Source of the DNA: Agrocybe praecox
Lineage: Eukaryota > Basidiomycota > Agaricomycetes > Agaricales > Agrocybaceae
Length of the DNA: 64,000 nt
Assembly: GCA_964017145.1 (NCBI GenBank)
Contig: OZ024843.1
Span: forward strand, 3,924,443-3,988,442
Direction: 5' to 3'
Shown here in pieces: positions 27,772 to 40,138 of the stretch; the stretch's first letter is position 1; each line of letters begins with the position of its first letter. Under the pieces are notes generated by a model. The model ran no database searches, was not told the DNA's origin, and saw only the letters and a program-made list of their open reading frames with translations. A program made the translations under genes and the position numbers.

Positions 27772-28111
27772 TCACTCACAACGCGTGGTAGCATCACCGG
27801 CAATTACCGTGAACATTTTGATCTCCAAGCCTTGCGCGCCTTTGAACTGCTCGTGCACCCTAGGCCTCTGAATGCCCTCGTTGGTCTGTGCAATATCCCA
27901 GCGACCAACATGAAGTTGTCCACATCGACCCTCACTACATTTTCGAATTGCTTGTGCGACGTTAAATTTTCCTGTTTTTGGTCTGGATCGATACATTGGC
28001 CGCATCCTTATTTGAAACGCCTTGAGCCGTGTCCCATTTGCCAGTAAAAACGTTTGTTGGAATTGTTGTGGGTTGATTATGAAGCTTGTGTATATTTCGT
28101 GGGTTAGACAT
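27772..28111 (-). pseudogene. Broken member of the two-repeat family (copy 4)
   Basis: The minus-strand ATG at 28109-28111 gives MSNPRNIHKLHNQPTT, close to the starts of the copies at 40089 and 46345 (MSNTT...). The frame stops at ...TKNRKI. Repeat 1 (TSHKQFENVVRVDVDN, FMLVAG) is readable only in the next frame, and repeat 2 (RVHEQFKGAQGLEIKM, FTVIAGDATTRCE) only in the third. Two frameshifts therefore break it, unless short introns I cannot support restore it. It is preceded by the family TATA element at 28162-28171. No gene product is assigned. Confidence 0.7.
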
Positions 28112-31100
28112 CGCGAGTGCGGTATAGCTTTTATTGTTGGAAAACGCAGATGAAGTGTCTCTACTTATAGCAGAAAGTCGAGAGCATACGTGACGCGCTA
28201 TTACGATCTGAATATGAATGAGATGATGAAAGGCCTTACCCCTTGTACGAAAAAAGGGAGGCCAGGTTATTAATAATTCGAGCTATCACAAATCCAGACA
28301 CGACATTTCGCATTCAATGGAAAGACTAAGACTAAGGCCTTCTTATCTGATGTACCGCCATGAATTATGTGGTTATTGTACTCGGAGCTTGTTCCTTATA
28401 TCCCCAGAAATACAGCATTAAGATTATCCAGAAGCTTCCAATCATTACGAGCTGAGGACATAATGCGTATATAAAGCACAATGCGTGCGTAGATAGGACG
28501 TTTATGGAATAGGTTAAATTAGGAGGATACATAGGACTTGATGCACTGCGAAGTGGCGTAACATATATCCCTACCCTCTGAGTAGAGATCGACTCGAGAA
28601 ACTCTGTTAGCCAGGATGTGAGTCTCTTCGTATCAAAAAAAACCACTTCTGGCGGCGCTGAGTTAGGTCATACCACGTCTAATGAAAGATGAGTTAGGAG
28701 GTTCCTTACCCAGAGCACCATGCTAATATGCACAAGTAATAATAACTGATGACGTTAAGACGTTGAGCGTGGGTTGAGCGTCGAAGAAAAAGTTTTCTAT
28801 CATCGGTATTTTTGCAACTCCGTTATATGTCAACCTTCTACTGTGTTTGAGCGAATATTCCTCAAAATTTGGATAAATTCATTGCATCGTCGAAAGTATC
28901 GGCTTAGCGCTCGCCACTTAAAGCTCCACCGTTGTGCACTACCCTCGGCATCGGCCGGCACCTTAATTGATCATTTATTTGCCGCTGCGGGGCAAAATCA
29001 CATTAGTCTGCCAGTTAATTTTCTTCCCCGAGTTACTACTACTCATGTTTAGTCTTTCTTTAAGAATAGTTGAATTCACTCACCTATGCTTTGGGTAAAT
29101 ACTAATGGTAGATGTAGAAATAATATGGCAAATAACATTGAATAAGCGGAATATTAAATAAGCGCTGGCCGATAGATTTTAGTTATTGATAAAGATTGTC
29201 GGTCATATGAAATACGGAACAGTATACTTGTGCAAAGGACCTCTAGTTGAAAGTGCCGGCACTTCATTACGACTCTTCTGGAGCCTAATGCGAGAAGTAC
29301 ATAAATAAGTCCTACATATAAGGAAGAAGAGAAGTCGGAAGCCTTGGGATTTATGATCTATACCAGTAGAATACTCAATAGAATTATCAGGCTTTTCCTA
29401 GTATGGCTAGGAATCCGGACCAGATATGGAAGAGCAATTTGATGAAGCTCTCGGAGGCTTGCATGTTTCCGAAACGCCCAACTACTGTTGAAGGTTAGCC
29501 AAAAGACAGCAACCATAGTTTTGAGTTCAGACTCTATGACTCACGCGTAGTAGTACCTGAGATGGCCCGAAAACCTGCCCAGATATGATTGGCGATGTGA
29601 TATGACAATCTCAGAATTCTCTTTGCTTCAAGCTTGTCGTAAAGACGCCCAGCAGGACGCCCAGCAGCTATTGTAAACCGTTAAAGGCAAAAAATTATCA
29701 ATATTGAGTCTATGACTTGCGTGGAGTAATAGAATTACCCGCAGTGCTGAGGTATTGAGACTGGGGAGCTGTTGTAGCACTGGACATTGTGTGTGAGCTA
29801 TGATACACTTGGTCGCTAATACGCCCGTGCCTCTACTTATAATAGTAGAACAGTAGCCATAAATTAGGAAGAGAACGATATGTTACCCGTCAAAATCTAA
29901 AACATCGCCTTCTACTGTCAAGAAACAAACGTCTCCTTACTATGAGCGATGGAATGCACTTTTTGGAGTTGGAGCTCAAAATAGCCTTTGTGGGCGGCTG
30001 GTTCTGAAGCGAATAAATGTGCATATATGGGTATAACATCAAGTTGACTGAAAATGGATATTTATACCATGCGCTAGATAGCATACGGCACAACATTCAA
30101 TATTACTCCTTGACGTGGCGCATCATTTTGACTGATAAGTTATAGTAAGCCAGAAAGACTCCAAGAGATGGGATAAGGCGGCGACGCTGATAAGCATATC
30201 AGGAACATATTTACCACTTAACGGCTCTATCGACAGTTCGACACTGGAAAAAACTTGATGCCCATGTAAAAGTTTTTCCCTCAACGTCTTTCAGGAAAGA
30301 GATCCATTGTACAGCTCCTGCAGAGGACGCTTTGCCTCATTATGAAGCATATTTGTATTTGTCCTGTTCAGATTGCTTCTCAAGCAATGTACACATGATG
30401 CTATGCATATTTTCACTCAGAATCTTGGTTATCTTTGTTAGGCTTTGCAGCGGTACCATGAAGAGACCATCGTGGGCTGAAAGGTGGACCCGAGTTAGAA
30501 GAGTCATGCTATGCATAAGCCTATGTGAGCTATGTAGGCACTCTGTCAAATCCGGATCCGCTGTCAAGCATTTAAATGATGCACATCTTCAAGTTAGGAT
30601 AGATATCCGCCGTCACAGTAATTTCTCGGCGCTTAACGTCACTCGCATAGTGTTTCCGTGCTACATAATCACCGGCATCATTTGGCGCTATTCTCGGGGC
30701 GCTCAGTTGAGTGAATCGTATATCCAAATCTGGCAAACTCCGAACACAATCGAGTATCCTCGGGAAAGAGTCTCTACCTAGAGCGCATGGATTATGTCGA
30801 TGTATCACATAGGATTTTCAGTTTTACCTAATGTATACAGCACATCTCGTGTTGCTGTTTTCTCCCCGTTTAGACGCTGTGCCCATATACACAGCCTCAA
30901 GGGCTTATTAATTCTTTTGAGCGGCCCCGCATCTATTTTTACCTCTTTAATTCTACTTTCAATTTCAATTTTTCTTATGTTCGTTCATGGTTATATTACC
31001 ATTACTACACGTTACTTACACTTACTCCGTATGGTAAATCACTACTACATGTTGATGAGAGGCTTGCCAAGAGATTATACTATGCAAGGTCTGCACTCAA

Positions 31101-33644
31101 ATTTAAAATCGAGATAAAACCTGTTTTTCGGAGGCCCAAATAAATGTCTAACAGACATAATTTAGTCTCTATTTCCTCCTGGTTTACCAACTTACACGAT
31201 CATGAAATGTAAAATGTACCTTATGAGTGAAGGGAAGAACGAAATTCAAGCCTGTAAGATGTATGAACCTTGTATTCAGCCATGGTCACCAACCATTGAT
31301 TAACGTTGAAACGTTGACCCCTGGTGCTCAGTACTTGTTTCCCAATCAAACACAAGTTATTACGGTACGTGACGTTATAATGAACCTTCCCGACCTCTAG
31401 ATCCTTGATCAATGTTTTGCGTGTCATGAGTCCGCCAACCTCCGTCGTATGTATCGCAGACCTCTCGAGCACCCTTCATCCCAGGATAGGGATTGGCTGC
31501 CCTGTAGCTTCCATTCTTTCTGCATGCAACCCCGAATGAGAAAGGATCGATATTCGGATTCGGAGGTGCGGAGGTGCCAGAGTGTTCATAAGAGAAGAAG
31601 TTGGCACAGCCTCGGCTGAACACTTCTGTTTGCGCTCTAAGGTGGATGATGGCGTAGTGGAGGTATGAATCAGATCTTATATCTCCCCACTACCGACTCC
31701 TCGATCCGCGAAACTGAACATGAAGTCAATTTGGGGTCGGTTATGAAGTTCTCGGAGACCAACGGGTACATACTGATTTCATTCATTTGTCAACAGGATT
31801 TGGCTTTTGACATGTTCGTTACACGACGAGGACGACAAGGACAAGGACGTGATCTATGACTGGTTGATGATGTTGATGGGGGCACACCGAAGTTATGAAA
31901 GCCAGAGAGTTCGAGGTATCATGTCAAGACACATGGAGCTCGAATAACCTTTCTCATTCCATGGCAATGCGACGCTGACTTCTTGCCGCACTTCTATTGA
32001 TCACATCACAACTGAAGTACTGATTCCCGTCATCGTCGACAAAAGCTAATAGGACTAATGAAATACATTTCCTATGATCATATCATGACATAGACTCGGA
32101 GCTTACCTAGACGGAGAAGAAGAAACTTGCAAGAGATGAGAAAGAATACGACAATCACACCTCCCAGATCATCGATACACTTCCGAGTCGTTCTCCCAAG
32201 TCCAATCCTCCTTCGAAACTGAGCGCGTCCTAAGGCCATCAATATCACGTTGAATGGTTGACAGATTCGAGATATGCACCTTTTGTATGCAGACACAAAC
32301 CAGGTGAAGAAGAGAACATGATGTGGAAAATTTTTCCCTCATGCGCTCCACATCGCATTGGACCCATACAACTCTCGTCAACTCGTCGCAGCGCGCTAGT
32401 GTGTCTTGAAGTCCTAAATTTTGTCGGTAATCCTTGTAGAAGTTGCACCATGAGGCGCCTGCCTACCCAAATGTCGGACTAGTCGCGCGCTCGTACACAC
32501 CATGTCTATGTCCCCAAGAGTTCCATTATTCATCGGATTCTCCGCTCGAGGATCAAGGCAAAGTGCGTTGTATCCCTTTCCAGCCGTGCTGACGTCGTCG
32601 TCTCGAGGATCAGACGCTCAAGGAGCACGTCAATACGTCGGTATGTCGGCGTGTACCAGAACACGTTGTCCAACCAACGTATGAGTACCCCGGTCGGTCG
32701 TATCAGATTCCCATTCACACCAACAAATAGGTAGTAGTGCGTGTGTACTATGAACATCATTAAACGTTCCACTATTCCTGACATCCCATGCCGTACACAA
32801 GGTCTCCATGGACCGTCACGATCGGTCGTCGTTGGCCATGTGTGCTGGTGTAGTAAACTTTTCACCGTTCAGGCGCTGAATATGTGCAACGTCCCATATT
32901 CAGCCCAAGTTGCAATGGATGATACTTTAACTTGGCAGTGGATCAGGCAGTCTACCGCTGGCTGGGATAGCTGATGTTCAGAGGCGCGTCGAGCAAACAC
33001 GCTACGCGCACGAAAGCAGATACAGTCAAAGACGGTCAAAAGCAAGGATTAAATTCTGCCATGTAAATACTCGTGGCGCTGTCATTGATCGATGATCAAT
33101 CAGTCATACAGTGGGGAAATCTAATCTAATCTATGTACGACAAATCGGGTAGTCAGACTGCACTGCCACAGCCACCAGTGACGATGTTGACGCTTCCGAC
33201 ATGGTTGACGCTGAATATGGTGCAAATTACAATTGGAGGGTTAAACTGCAGTGATACAACATTGGAAGAGGTATTGTGAGCACATGTGAAAGGGAAAGGG
33301 ACGTGGTGAAATAAGTTCAAAAGACAGGGAAAAATTCTCACTGTAGGTAGTACCAAACCAGACATCTACGTCGGATTGATCCCAGCGTTGAGCGTCAGGC
33401 TCCTGGTTGGCTTTTGAATTTGACAACAAAGGAATAGTGTATAAAAAGAGAAATGATGTCCATGAAAAAAAGGTTATGCACGATGTTAATGAAAAAGTGA
33501 ACAATCGCATTGCTGCCAAGCAAGGTTCTCTCCCCCTCATAATTACGTAAGAAGTTTGAAAGAACATTTGTCTTTGTTTATCTTGCTTTGTTTTGTCTTC
33601 TACAACTAACTTGCTCTCTTTTTCGCGCCACCGATCATGATTAA
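28112..33644. other. 5.5 kb gene-poor, decayed region
   Basis: The first 60 bp hold the promoter of the family pseudogene. Beyond that no gene is supported. Many short frames (for example 30332-30781 plus, 31375-31623 minus, 33241-33567 minus) lack family features, and codon use is not coherent. It is probably an accumulation of old repeats. Confidence 0.4.
28162..28171 (-). promoter_or_regulatory. TATA element of family pseudogene 4
   Basis: GCTATAAGTA on the minus strand, about 54 bp upstream of the ATG at 28111; identical to the element at 3054-3063. Confidence 0.5.
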
Positions 33645-34984
33645 TTATTCTTGCCGACTCAGCGTGGAGCCTCTTCTCAACACACCGTAACCATTCATGT
33701 AAATTTCGACTATGGTTGGCCTAACCACTTCTTGACTCTTCTTCCTCGCTCGTTCTTCCCACCATGTCTTCGTGTTCTCGTTCAACGCATTAAGCCGCTT
33801 CATATCTTTCGCCAACTCTGCCGACGGATGTTGTTGAAATATGACCCCTTCAAAGTCACGAAGTAGGCGTATGGTGTCCCGTCCTCGACTTTTTGAAAGC
33901 GCCACGTACACGCTGAATGGCGATATCTGCCCTGTGGTAGGTTTTGCTATGTCAATTATGACATACTCTATTGTCTGACCTTGTGCTTTGTAGTCGGTGA
34001 ACGCGTAACTTGGCGTCAACACAAGCTGTCGTCTCGTCACTTTGATTTCTTTCCCGTGTTGTCCTTTCGCTGCGAATGACACTGCACTTGGTACAATTGG
34101 AATCACCCCATTTCGCAGGCCTTCAAATTTCAAACTTCAGACTCGTTCCTTTATCCGGTCGGAACAGTATCATTGCTGGAGGATATTTCAACTTTGTTGT
34201 CCCCGTTCCTTCGTTGTGCATTGGCTCCCTCGAATCCAGCAATATCTCCTCAATTGTACCTCTTGTACCATTCGCAATTTTGCCTTCCGTCGATACATTT
34301 ATCAGAACCATCGCTTTCATCCCCTTCGCGAGCATGACTTCCTCTGTGAGTTTGCCCGTCGCTTTGTCTGACATCCCGCAAACTGCTAATCTTCCTTTCG
34401 TATCCAGCTCTCCTCCTGTGCCTTTATATGTGTCTTCGGCCGTAGCAATATGCAATCTTTCTTTTTCTTTTGCGCAGTGTCTTTTAAGTTGTAACCGCGC
34501 TCGTGTCCCACCTTTTGCGAACTGAATGGCGAGGAGTGGCGAGGATGGCATTATTGGCAAAATCTGGTACGTCACTTTGGATTCGAAAGGACAAGCTTCC
34601 TGACCTCCTTCAAGTCTCCTTCGCTGCATTGTCCAACTCGTAGGTGCTGCAATATTTGGTTCCATACTAGATCGCGCGTTCTTATTTGCTCATCGAGAAT
34701 GACAACGGTCTCAAATTGCAAAAAGAGTTCCCTTCCAGGTTGTGATCGTGCCTTATCTCCTTTCACCGTGTGCGTGTCGCTGTATAGTGCACCTGACGCG
34801 TTTCCCACTGGCGGGAACTGGTGAAAATCACCGCACAGGATGACATGCATTGAACCGAACGGGTCTTGGTGACTGCCCTGCCCCTCCATGCCTTTTGTAT
34901 GCACTGTTATTCCCGAGGTTTTGAATAACGCCACCTTATCCAACATTGAACTTTCATCAATGATAAGAACTCTTTTTCCTTCGA
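33645..34984 (-). pseudogene. PIF1/Helitron-type helicase, C-terminal remnant
   Basis: Superfamily 1 helicase domain as found in fungal Helitron transposases. In order on the minus strand: Walker B-type VLIIDESSMLDKVALF, motif III MHVILCGDFHQFPPVG, LDEQIRTRDLVWNQIL, then VMLAKGMKAMVLINVSTEGK with ANGTRGTIEEI, and the terminal motif AFTDYKAQGQTIEYVIID with YVALSKSRGRDTIRLLRDF. The frame changes near 34572 and again before about 34510, and once more near 34130, so no continuous protein exists. Walker A and any Rep nuclease domain are absent. A dead transposon fragment. Confidence 0.75.
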
Positions 34985-35627
34985 TGTTTCATCTTCTTTT
35001 TACTTGTTGTGGTTTTCGTCGCACTGTCCAACCTATATGTTGAACTGTGTTTCTTTACTTACATTGTGCATTCGAAGTTAACACTAAGGGAGTATTTTGA
35101 AACATGATTGCATAAGCAGCAAGGCCGGTCGACCGAAGGTCGTCCTTTCATAGAGGTAATCATGGTCATAATTATATTATGCAAAAATACTGTAAGCCGT
35201 CCGCGTCCGCGTCACAGGCCATAAGAAATGGGAGGAGGGCAGTGCGCAAGACGCGATAATAATAATTGATACAGATGCTTGAGATGGTCCTGAAAGATGC
35301 TGAATTAAAAGTAGTGGGGATTCATGCATGCATGAATGATGCGGGTCAAGTTGATGATGCATAAATTATAATGGCCTAACGGCTCTCCACAGGAAAACCG
35401 AGGGAGTAAAATGGCCAGGAACGAGCCTGGATTCATATAACATAGTCGTCGTTCAACGTTCAACGTTGAAACGATAGGTAGTCGGTCGAGATTTTGAAAG
35501 TCGGTGATTGGATAGATGATACTGACTGCCGATGCAGTCGATGACGGCATACATACTAAGGTGGTCGTGTAACGATAGATAGTCGAGACAAAGGGAGTCG
35601 GTTGGGACTGTAAATCGGTGGTTGAAG
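34985..35627. other. Spacer
   Basis: AT-rich DNA after the helicase remnant; no supported gene. Confidence 0.4.
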
Positions 35628-36311
35628 TTAAGAGTTCGAAGTTGTAGCAGGTTTACTCTTTTCGTGCAAAGGGGATGACCGATAGCAGATGTAAGACAGG
35701 ACGCCCAGGGAATACGCATAGCTCGCTACGGATTTTTGGGGGAATAGATAAGTGACCACCGCCACCGCCGCAAATTGGATGCGGTAAATATTCAGCATGT
35801 CGGAGCTAGGCGCTGGCCCCAAAGAACTCGTTTGCGCGACGGATGTAGATGCAGTACCAGTGTTGGTATGAGGGTAGTGCGACCCACCCATTGCGGAAGA
35901 AACCCGTAGAATACCTTTCGTTGTTTCGATATCTGGGCCGTCGATGTCGACGTGGGCAGCTGTAGCTGCAAGTGCGGTGTCATCAGGCGGCGACGCCATA
36001 GGTGGGGTAGGCCTAGGAATTCCATTGGCCTTGCATGGGGATATCCCTGGTGCAGCTATGTTGTCGGTACCACTCCTTGGTGGGGCGGAACGACTGCGCA
36101 ATTGTGTGAGAATACGACGTGCGATGGCAACAAGTCTTTCATGGCGTGGGCGAGAGTGGTGAGAATGAGTATATAAAAGTCGTGGATAGACTTTTACGAC
36201 AAACATGATGGACCCAATTATATTGCTATCCGTGACCTTAATATTATTGGCGTCCGCGAACAGGTGAATTTCCTGCTTTGCTGATGATATTATCATATTA
36301 CTATTGTCCAA
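35628..36311 (-). CDS. Possible hypothetical protein, 227 aa or less
   Basis: Not recognised. One long minus-strand frame in DNA that is more GC-rich than its surroundings. The middle is Pro/Ala/Thr-rich (GIPRPTPPMASPPDD), and a hydrophobic C-terminal segment (IQFAAVAVVTYLFP then YAYSLGVLSYICY) could be one or two membrane helices. The true start is uncertain; an internal Met near 36210 gives a Tyr/Arg/His-rich N terminus. It could be a chance frame. Confidence 0.3.
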   Translation of the reverse strand: MDNSNMIISSAKQEIHLFADANNIKVTDSNIIGSIMFVVKVYPRLLYTHSHHSRPRHERLVAIARRILTQLRSRSAPPRSGTDNIAAPGISPCKANGIPRPTPPMASPPDDTALAATAAHVDIDGPDIETTKGILRVSSAMGGSHYPHTNTGTASTSVAQTSSLGPAPSSDMLNIYRIQFAAVAVVTYLFPQKSVASYAYSLGVLSYICYRSSPLHEKSKPATTSNS

Positions 36312-37399
36312 CTTGGTCTCGAGTAGTGTGATAATAGCTCATACCTTCGTCGTTACCCTTGTTTTGCGACATATTGCCGAGAGAAAGAAAAATTCCGTCT
36401 CTACCCTCTAACTCTGTTGGGGACCTGTGGGATGTAGGGGTCGTGCGCTATGAACCGTTGGCCAATGAAGGACTAACAATGTACCATTGGGCTTTGTACC
36501 TCGAGGTAGATCTGATATTTTCTCAAATATCGTGGATAGGTGCATATTATATAGCGATGCGACATGAGGATAAAAAGATAACATGTGGCCAGCCGCTGCG
36601 TGTGATGTGCATGTGCACGACCTATTAGATGGCACTCCTGTTTTTGGTATCCCACAGCCACAGCCACAGGAGCGGAACAAGTACCGGGCCACATCCAAAT
36701 TTCACAATCGTTTCCGTCTATATTCCCCAGGCTCGAATATTTTTTTGAAATAATGACTACTAAAAATATGCTTAAAATTCCCTGTATGCAATAGGGAAAG
36801 GAAGTCATACAAGAAAAAAATGGTGGTGAAGTGAGCAGGAATACCCGTAACTAGGCAATAAGAACAAAATTAAACAAATGGCAAACACGTGTCTTGAAAC
36901 AATCAAAAACTTCCACTCAGTACCAATCCTTTCCGTGTACCTACCAGCAGTGTAGGTGTAGGCTATTATAATACAGAGCAACTTAAACTAGACACACGTG
37001 CCATAATGAAGAGAAGAAACACAGCGACCCAGTCTTACACTGATAATTTGGGTCAAAAATCGGTTACAGCGCTTTACGCGATTGTCTGCACGAACTTCGA
37101 AGGTCTTGGTATGTTTCGCCCATGAAATTCGCAGTGCGTTCTTGTTGAGCATAAGCATGATATGCGCGCTGGAGGGAAGCGAGTTCCTGCGGCATACCGC
37201 TGTTGAATAGATGTACGCCGCGATGTTTTGTGCCAATTTTTACGTCCAGAATGGTGAAGGAGAGTTGAAGCTTGAAGTCTGAGATGAGCATGAGACATGT
37301 TAAGCCCGACCCGTTTATCCCAAGAATATCCCCTGAAGATATTCAGGACATTGATCTAATCAGATATTTCTACGGGATACTCCGGTCGGCCGCCGTCGG
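36312..37399. other. Spacer with no supported gene
   Basis: About 1.1 kb. Minus-strand frames near 37060-37300 (IGTKHRGVHLF...) hint at an old coding fragment that I cannot identify. Confidence 0.35.
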
Positions 37400-37930
37400 C
37401 GTCAGCAGTGAAAATGTTGACCGTTTGTTTGGTTCGTGTTTGGCTAGAGCCTCTGGTCGGTTCGACCAGCTCACATACACATTCCCTTGCCCGTTGCTTG
37501 CCCGACGAGTTATCACTATATCATGTTTGACCATTCGCAAGGCCACATTGAAAAGTTCTCTATGGCTCCGCATGTGGATTTCGCATTGTTGGCAAGAAAC
37601 AACCGTGCATTTTCTGGTGCCGATTTGACAGAAATATGGCAGAGAGCAAACTCTGTTCCTAGTAGTATTAGAACGGAACACTTCACGGGGGCAGTGAAAA
37701 TCGCTCGTTGTTCCGTTTCCGATCAAGATATCATGCAGTACGATATTTTCTCTCATGTGCGTAATATTTTAAGTGCTTCTATTTGTGTGTTCGGTGCTGA
37801 GCGCTGAGCGCTGAAGCGCTAATCGCCTACTTTTCATTTCTGCAATAGAACCTGCAACGATCGACGGTGGTCTCGGAAACAACAAGTTCAAAGACGACTC
37901 TGACGGTGGAGGTGTAAGTTTATCCTTTTC
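37400..37930 (+). pseudogene. CDC48 D2-domain C-terminal remnant
   Basis: Matches the end of CDC48/p97. GRFDQLTY (arginine-finger region of the second ATPase domain) is followed, after a frame change near 37480, by DFALLARNNRAFSGADLTEI, WQRA and EHFTGAVKIARCSVSDQD, then IMQYDIFSH. A GT-AG intron (donor at about 37757) joins FSH to NLQRS. The expected GNNKF continuation is only readable in another frame. The Walker A and B parts of D2 are missing. Orientation is opposite to the CDC48-like gene at 1-1829, so this is a separate copy and not its missing half. Confidence 0.75.
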
Positions 37931-38807
37931 GCCTAACTTATATATCCTCTTTCTGTTCTTTGTTTGGGCTTGGGGTGTACGCGACTCGCCCTCTATTACC
38001 TGATTCTGGATTGTAACTCGGGCTGTAGGAAAACCGAGCACAACGTCTCACGCAATCCAAATGAAGCCTTACCCGGCGTTCGATGTGCTGACAAGAAATG
38101 AATGGCTTATCCTCACATGGAAATCAGAAACAGGAGAAATAGCGGTACTTTGTTATAATTACTTTCAGTTATGTAACTAAATTGAAGATGATTCTTTCCG
38201 GATGTTACTGTTACTCAATACTTCAACTTAGAGGAACATGAAGAAAAGGCACTCGTGATACTATGATGACGTATGGATTGATTTTCCGTCTCTTAAAGCG
38301 GAAGTTTAATAAATCACGATCGTCATTAGGCGCCTCAACTTTCAATATTTCAATGTTCAAACGAAATTCAACGACAGGTCGGGCCTGCCCCCACCGTTTC
38401 TTTTTTCCTTTTTTCACCCCTTTCACATAATACCCATAATGACATCACCCCTTATATGCAATGATCGATCACACCTTTCAAATGTCATTTTTAACTAAAT
38501 TCAACGTTCAACGTTCAACACTCAAGTACTCACTGCCGGCAACGGCGTGGCCACCACTACAACGACGATGTGGCAGTGCAATCTCAGTACTCAGTACCAG
38601 TCTGATTAGATTAGGTCGTGTACAGATGTGTCGAACCCCGACGCGCGCGGGGTACATAGACGAATACATTCGATCCTTTGACCACTACCGCCATTGCGCG
38701 AGACTGCTCGACGCGCCTCCGAACCCAGCTATTCCACCCAGCTGCATCCTGGACTGCTCCATCTGGTGAAAACAGAGCAATTTGCTTTTTCTGCTCGTCG
38801 CTTTTCT
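37931..38807. other. Spacer before the segmental duplication
   Basis: About 880 bp; no supported gene. Confidence 0.35.
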
Positions 38808-39694
38808 GGCAATATCCGTCCCAACTTGGTAACCAAATTTGCCAGCGGACCATTCTGGTCGATTTTTGACGCGTTAGCACGCCGAAAACGCGCTCTTCCC
38901 CGAAATGAATTACATACAGACTTCCTTTCGTTCCCTCATAATTTATTTTAGACCTGTCAAACCAACCTCATAATACCGGCGGCCACCGCCGAGAAGTGTG
39001 CTCGTCAAAAACATCACCCTTTCTAAACACTATAGAATTGGCATTTGTGAATCGTGGTGTCAAGGCACCATCTTCAGGACGCGCTCAGTTTCGACAGACG
39101 ATTGGACTTGTGAGAAACGACTCGACACGGGACGATAGTCGCTGAAATTGTGTATCTCACGCTCTTACTAGTACTCTCCGACGACGATGACGACGACGAC
39201 GGGAATCAGTACCTCAGTTGTGATGTGATTAGTTGACAATCATAGAGCACGCTACTTCCTCTTCCTCACTGTACTCTGGAGCTTGCACGCTGGGGCGCGA
39301 TCCAACGGGGGCTAAACCTGGGTGCTTAATTCCGAGGACGAACCAGCCAGCGACTTGGCCTACCTGTCTTTCTCAATCGCAAAATCATGCTATTAGCTAG
39401 CATTCCGCTAAGACTTGGTGATGCATGCTGGTATATGGCCCATGGCTTGTTAAATATTTTCTGTGATACTTCTGGACTGCGTTACAAGTTTCAGAAATAC
39501 GATGTAATACAAGACAGAACACCCATCATCCTTATATTGACATCTCAAACGTCGGTCACGTTTTCAGGCTGCCCAGGTATAATCTCATCCATCATGCTGT
39601 GCCAGACACGCCTTCAGGTATCCCAGGTATAACCTCAGGCCTCGAGGCCTCATCCATCATGTTCTGCCAGACACGGTCGACGAGTCCGACTGTC

Positions 39695-40089
39695 TCAGGA
39701 GGAGTTGAAGGCTATTAGTGAAAGGATAGCAATGAGAAATACTGATCCTCTTACTCACAAGTAGAATCGCCGGCGATCATGATGGTGCGCTTAATCGTCA
39801 GATTCTGGGCGTTTTTGAATTGCTCGTGCTCCATGGGCCCTTGAAGCCCATCTTCTCTCTGCAGATTATGCCCAAAAATCAATAGTGATCCTTCAACGTG
39901 GGCGCCCACTACGCCTTCGAATTGCTTGTACGACCTGAGGTTTTGTTGGTTTTGGTCTGAATTGGTGGACTGGCCCGCCTTATTGTTGTCGTTGACGATG
40001 CCTTGGACCGTGTTTCCCGTGCCAGGGAAGGTCGTTCTAGTGGGTGTGGGTCGATTATCAAGCATGGGGAGTGTTGTGGTGTTAGACAT
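39695..40089 (-). CDS. Two-repeat family protein 5
   Basis: Function unknown. The unspliced frame from ATG 40089 runs to 39751 (112 aa). A GT-AG intron at 39758-39712 gives exons 40089-39759 and 39711-39695 and changes the end from DSTCE to DSTSFNSS (115 aa); the duplicate at 46345 has the same option. The N-terminal 50 residues are polar (N, Q, T, P-rich). The two pseudo-repeats are residues 52-74 (RSYKQFEGVVGAHVEG, SLLIFGH) and 86-109 (MEHEQFKNAQNLTIKR, TIMIAGDS), with Q-F pairs 34 residues apart. The family TATA element lies at 40129-40138. About four fifths of residues match the copy at 46345. Confidence 0.75.
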
Positions 40090-40128
40090 TGTACTGGGTC
40101 GAGTATGGGTTATTGGAATCAGTATCCA

Positions 40129-40138
40129 TACTTATAGC
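40129..40138 (-). promoter_or_regulatory. TATA element of two-repeat gene 5
   Basis: GCTATAAGTA on the minus strand, about 45 bp upstream of the ATG at 40089. Confidence 0.55.

Noticed and set aside
31221..31623. Overlapping minus frames with CANFFSYEHSGTSAPPNP
   Set aside because: Possibly an old gene fragment but not recognisable and without supported splice sites.
35177..35362. Short minus frames near 35177-35719
   Set aside because: No family features, overlapping frames in AT-rich spacer.
37064..37300. Minus-strand frame with IGTKHRGVHLFNSG, vaguely like a MutS-homologue segment
   Set aside because: Match is too short and weak and lacks any neighbouring MutS motif.
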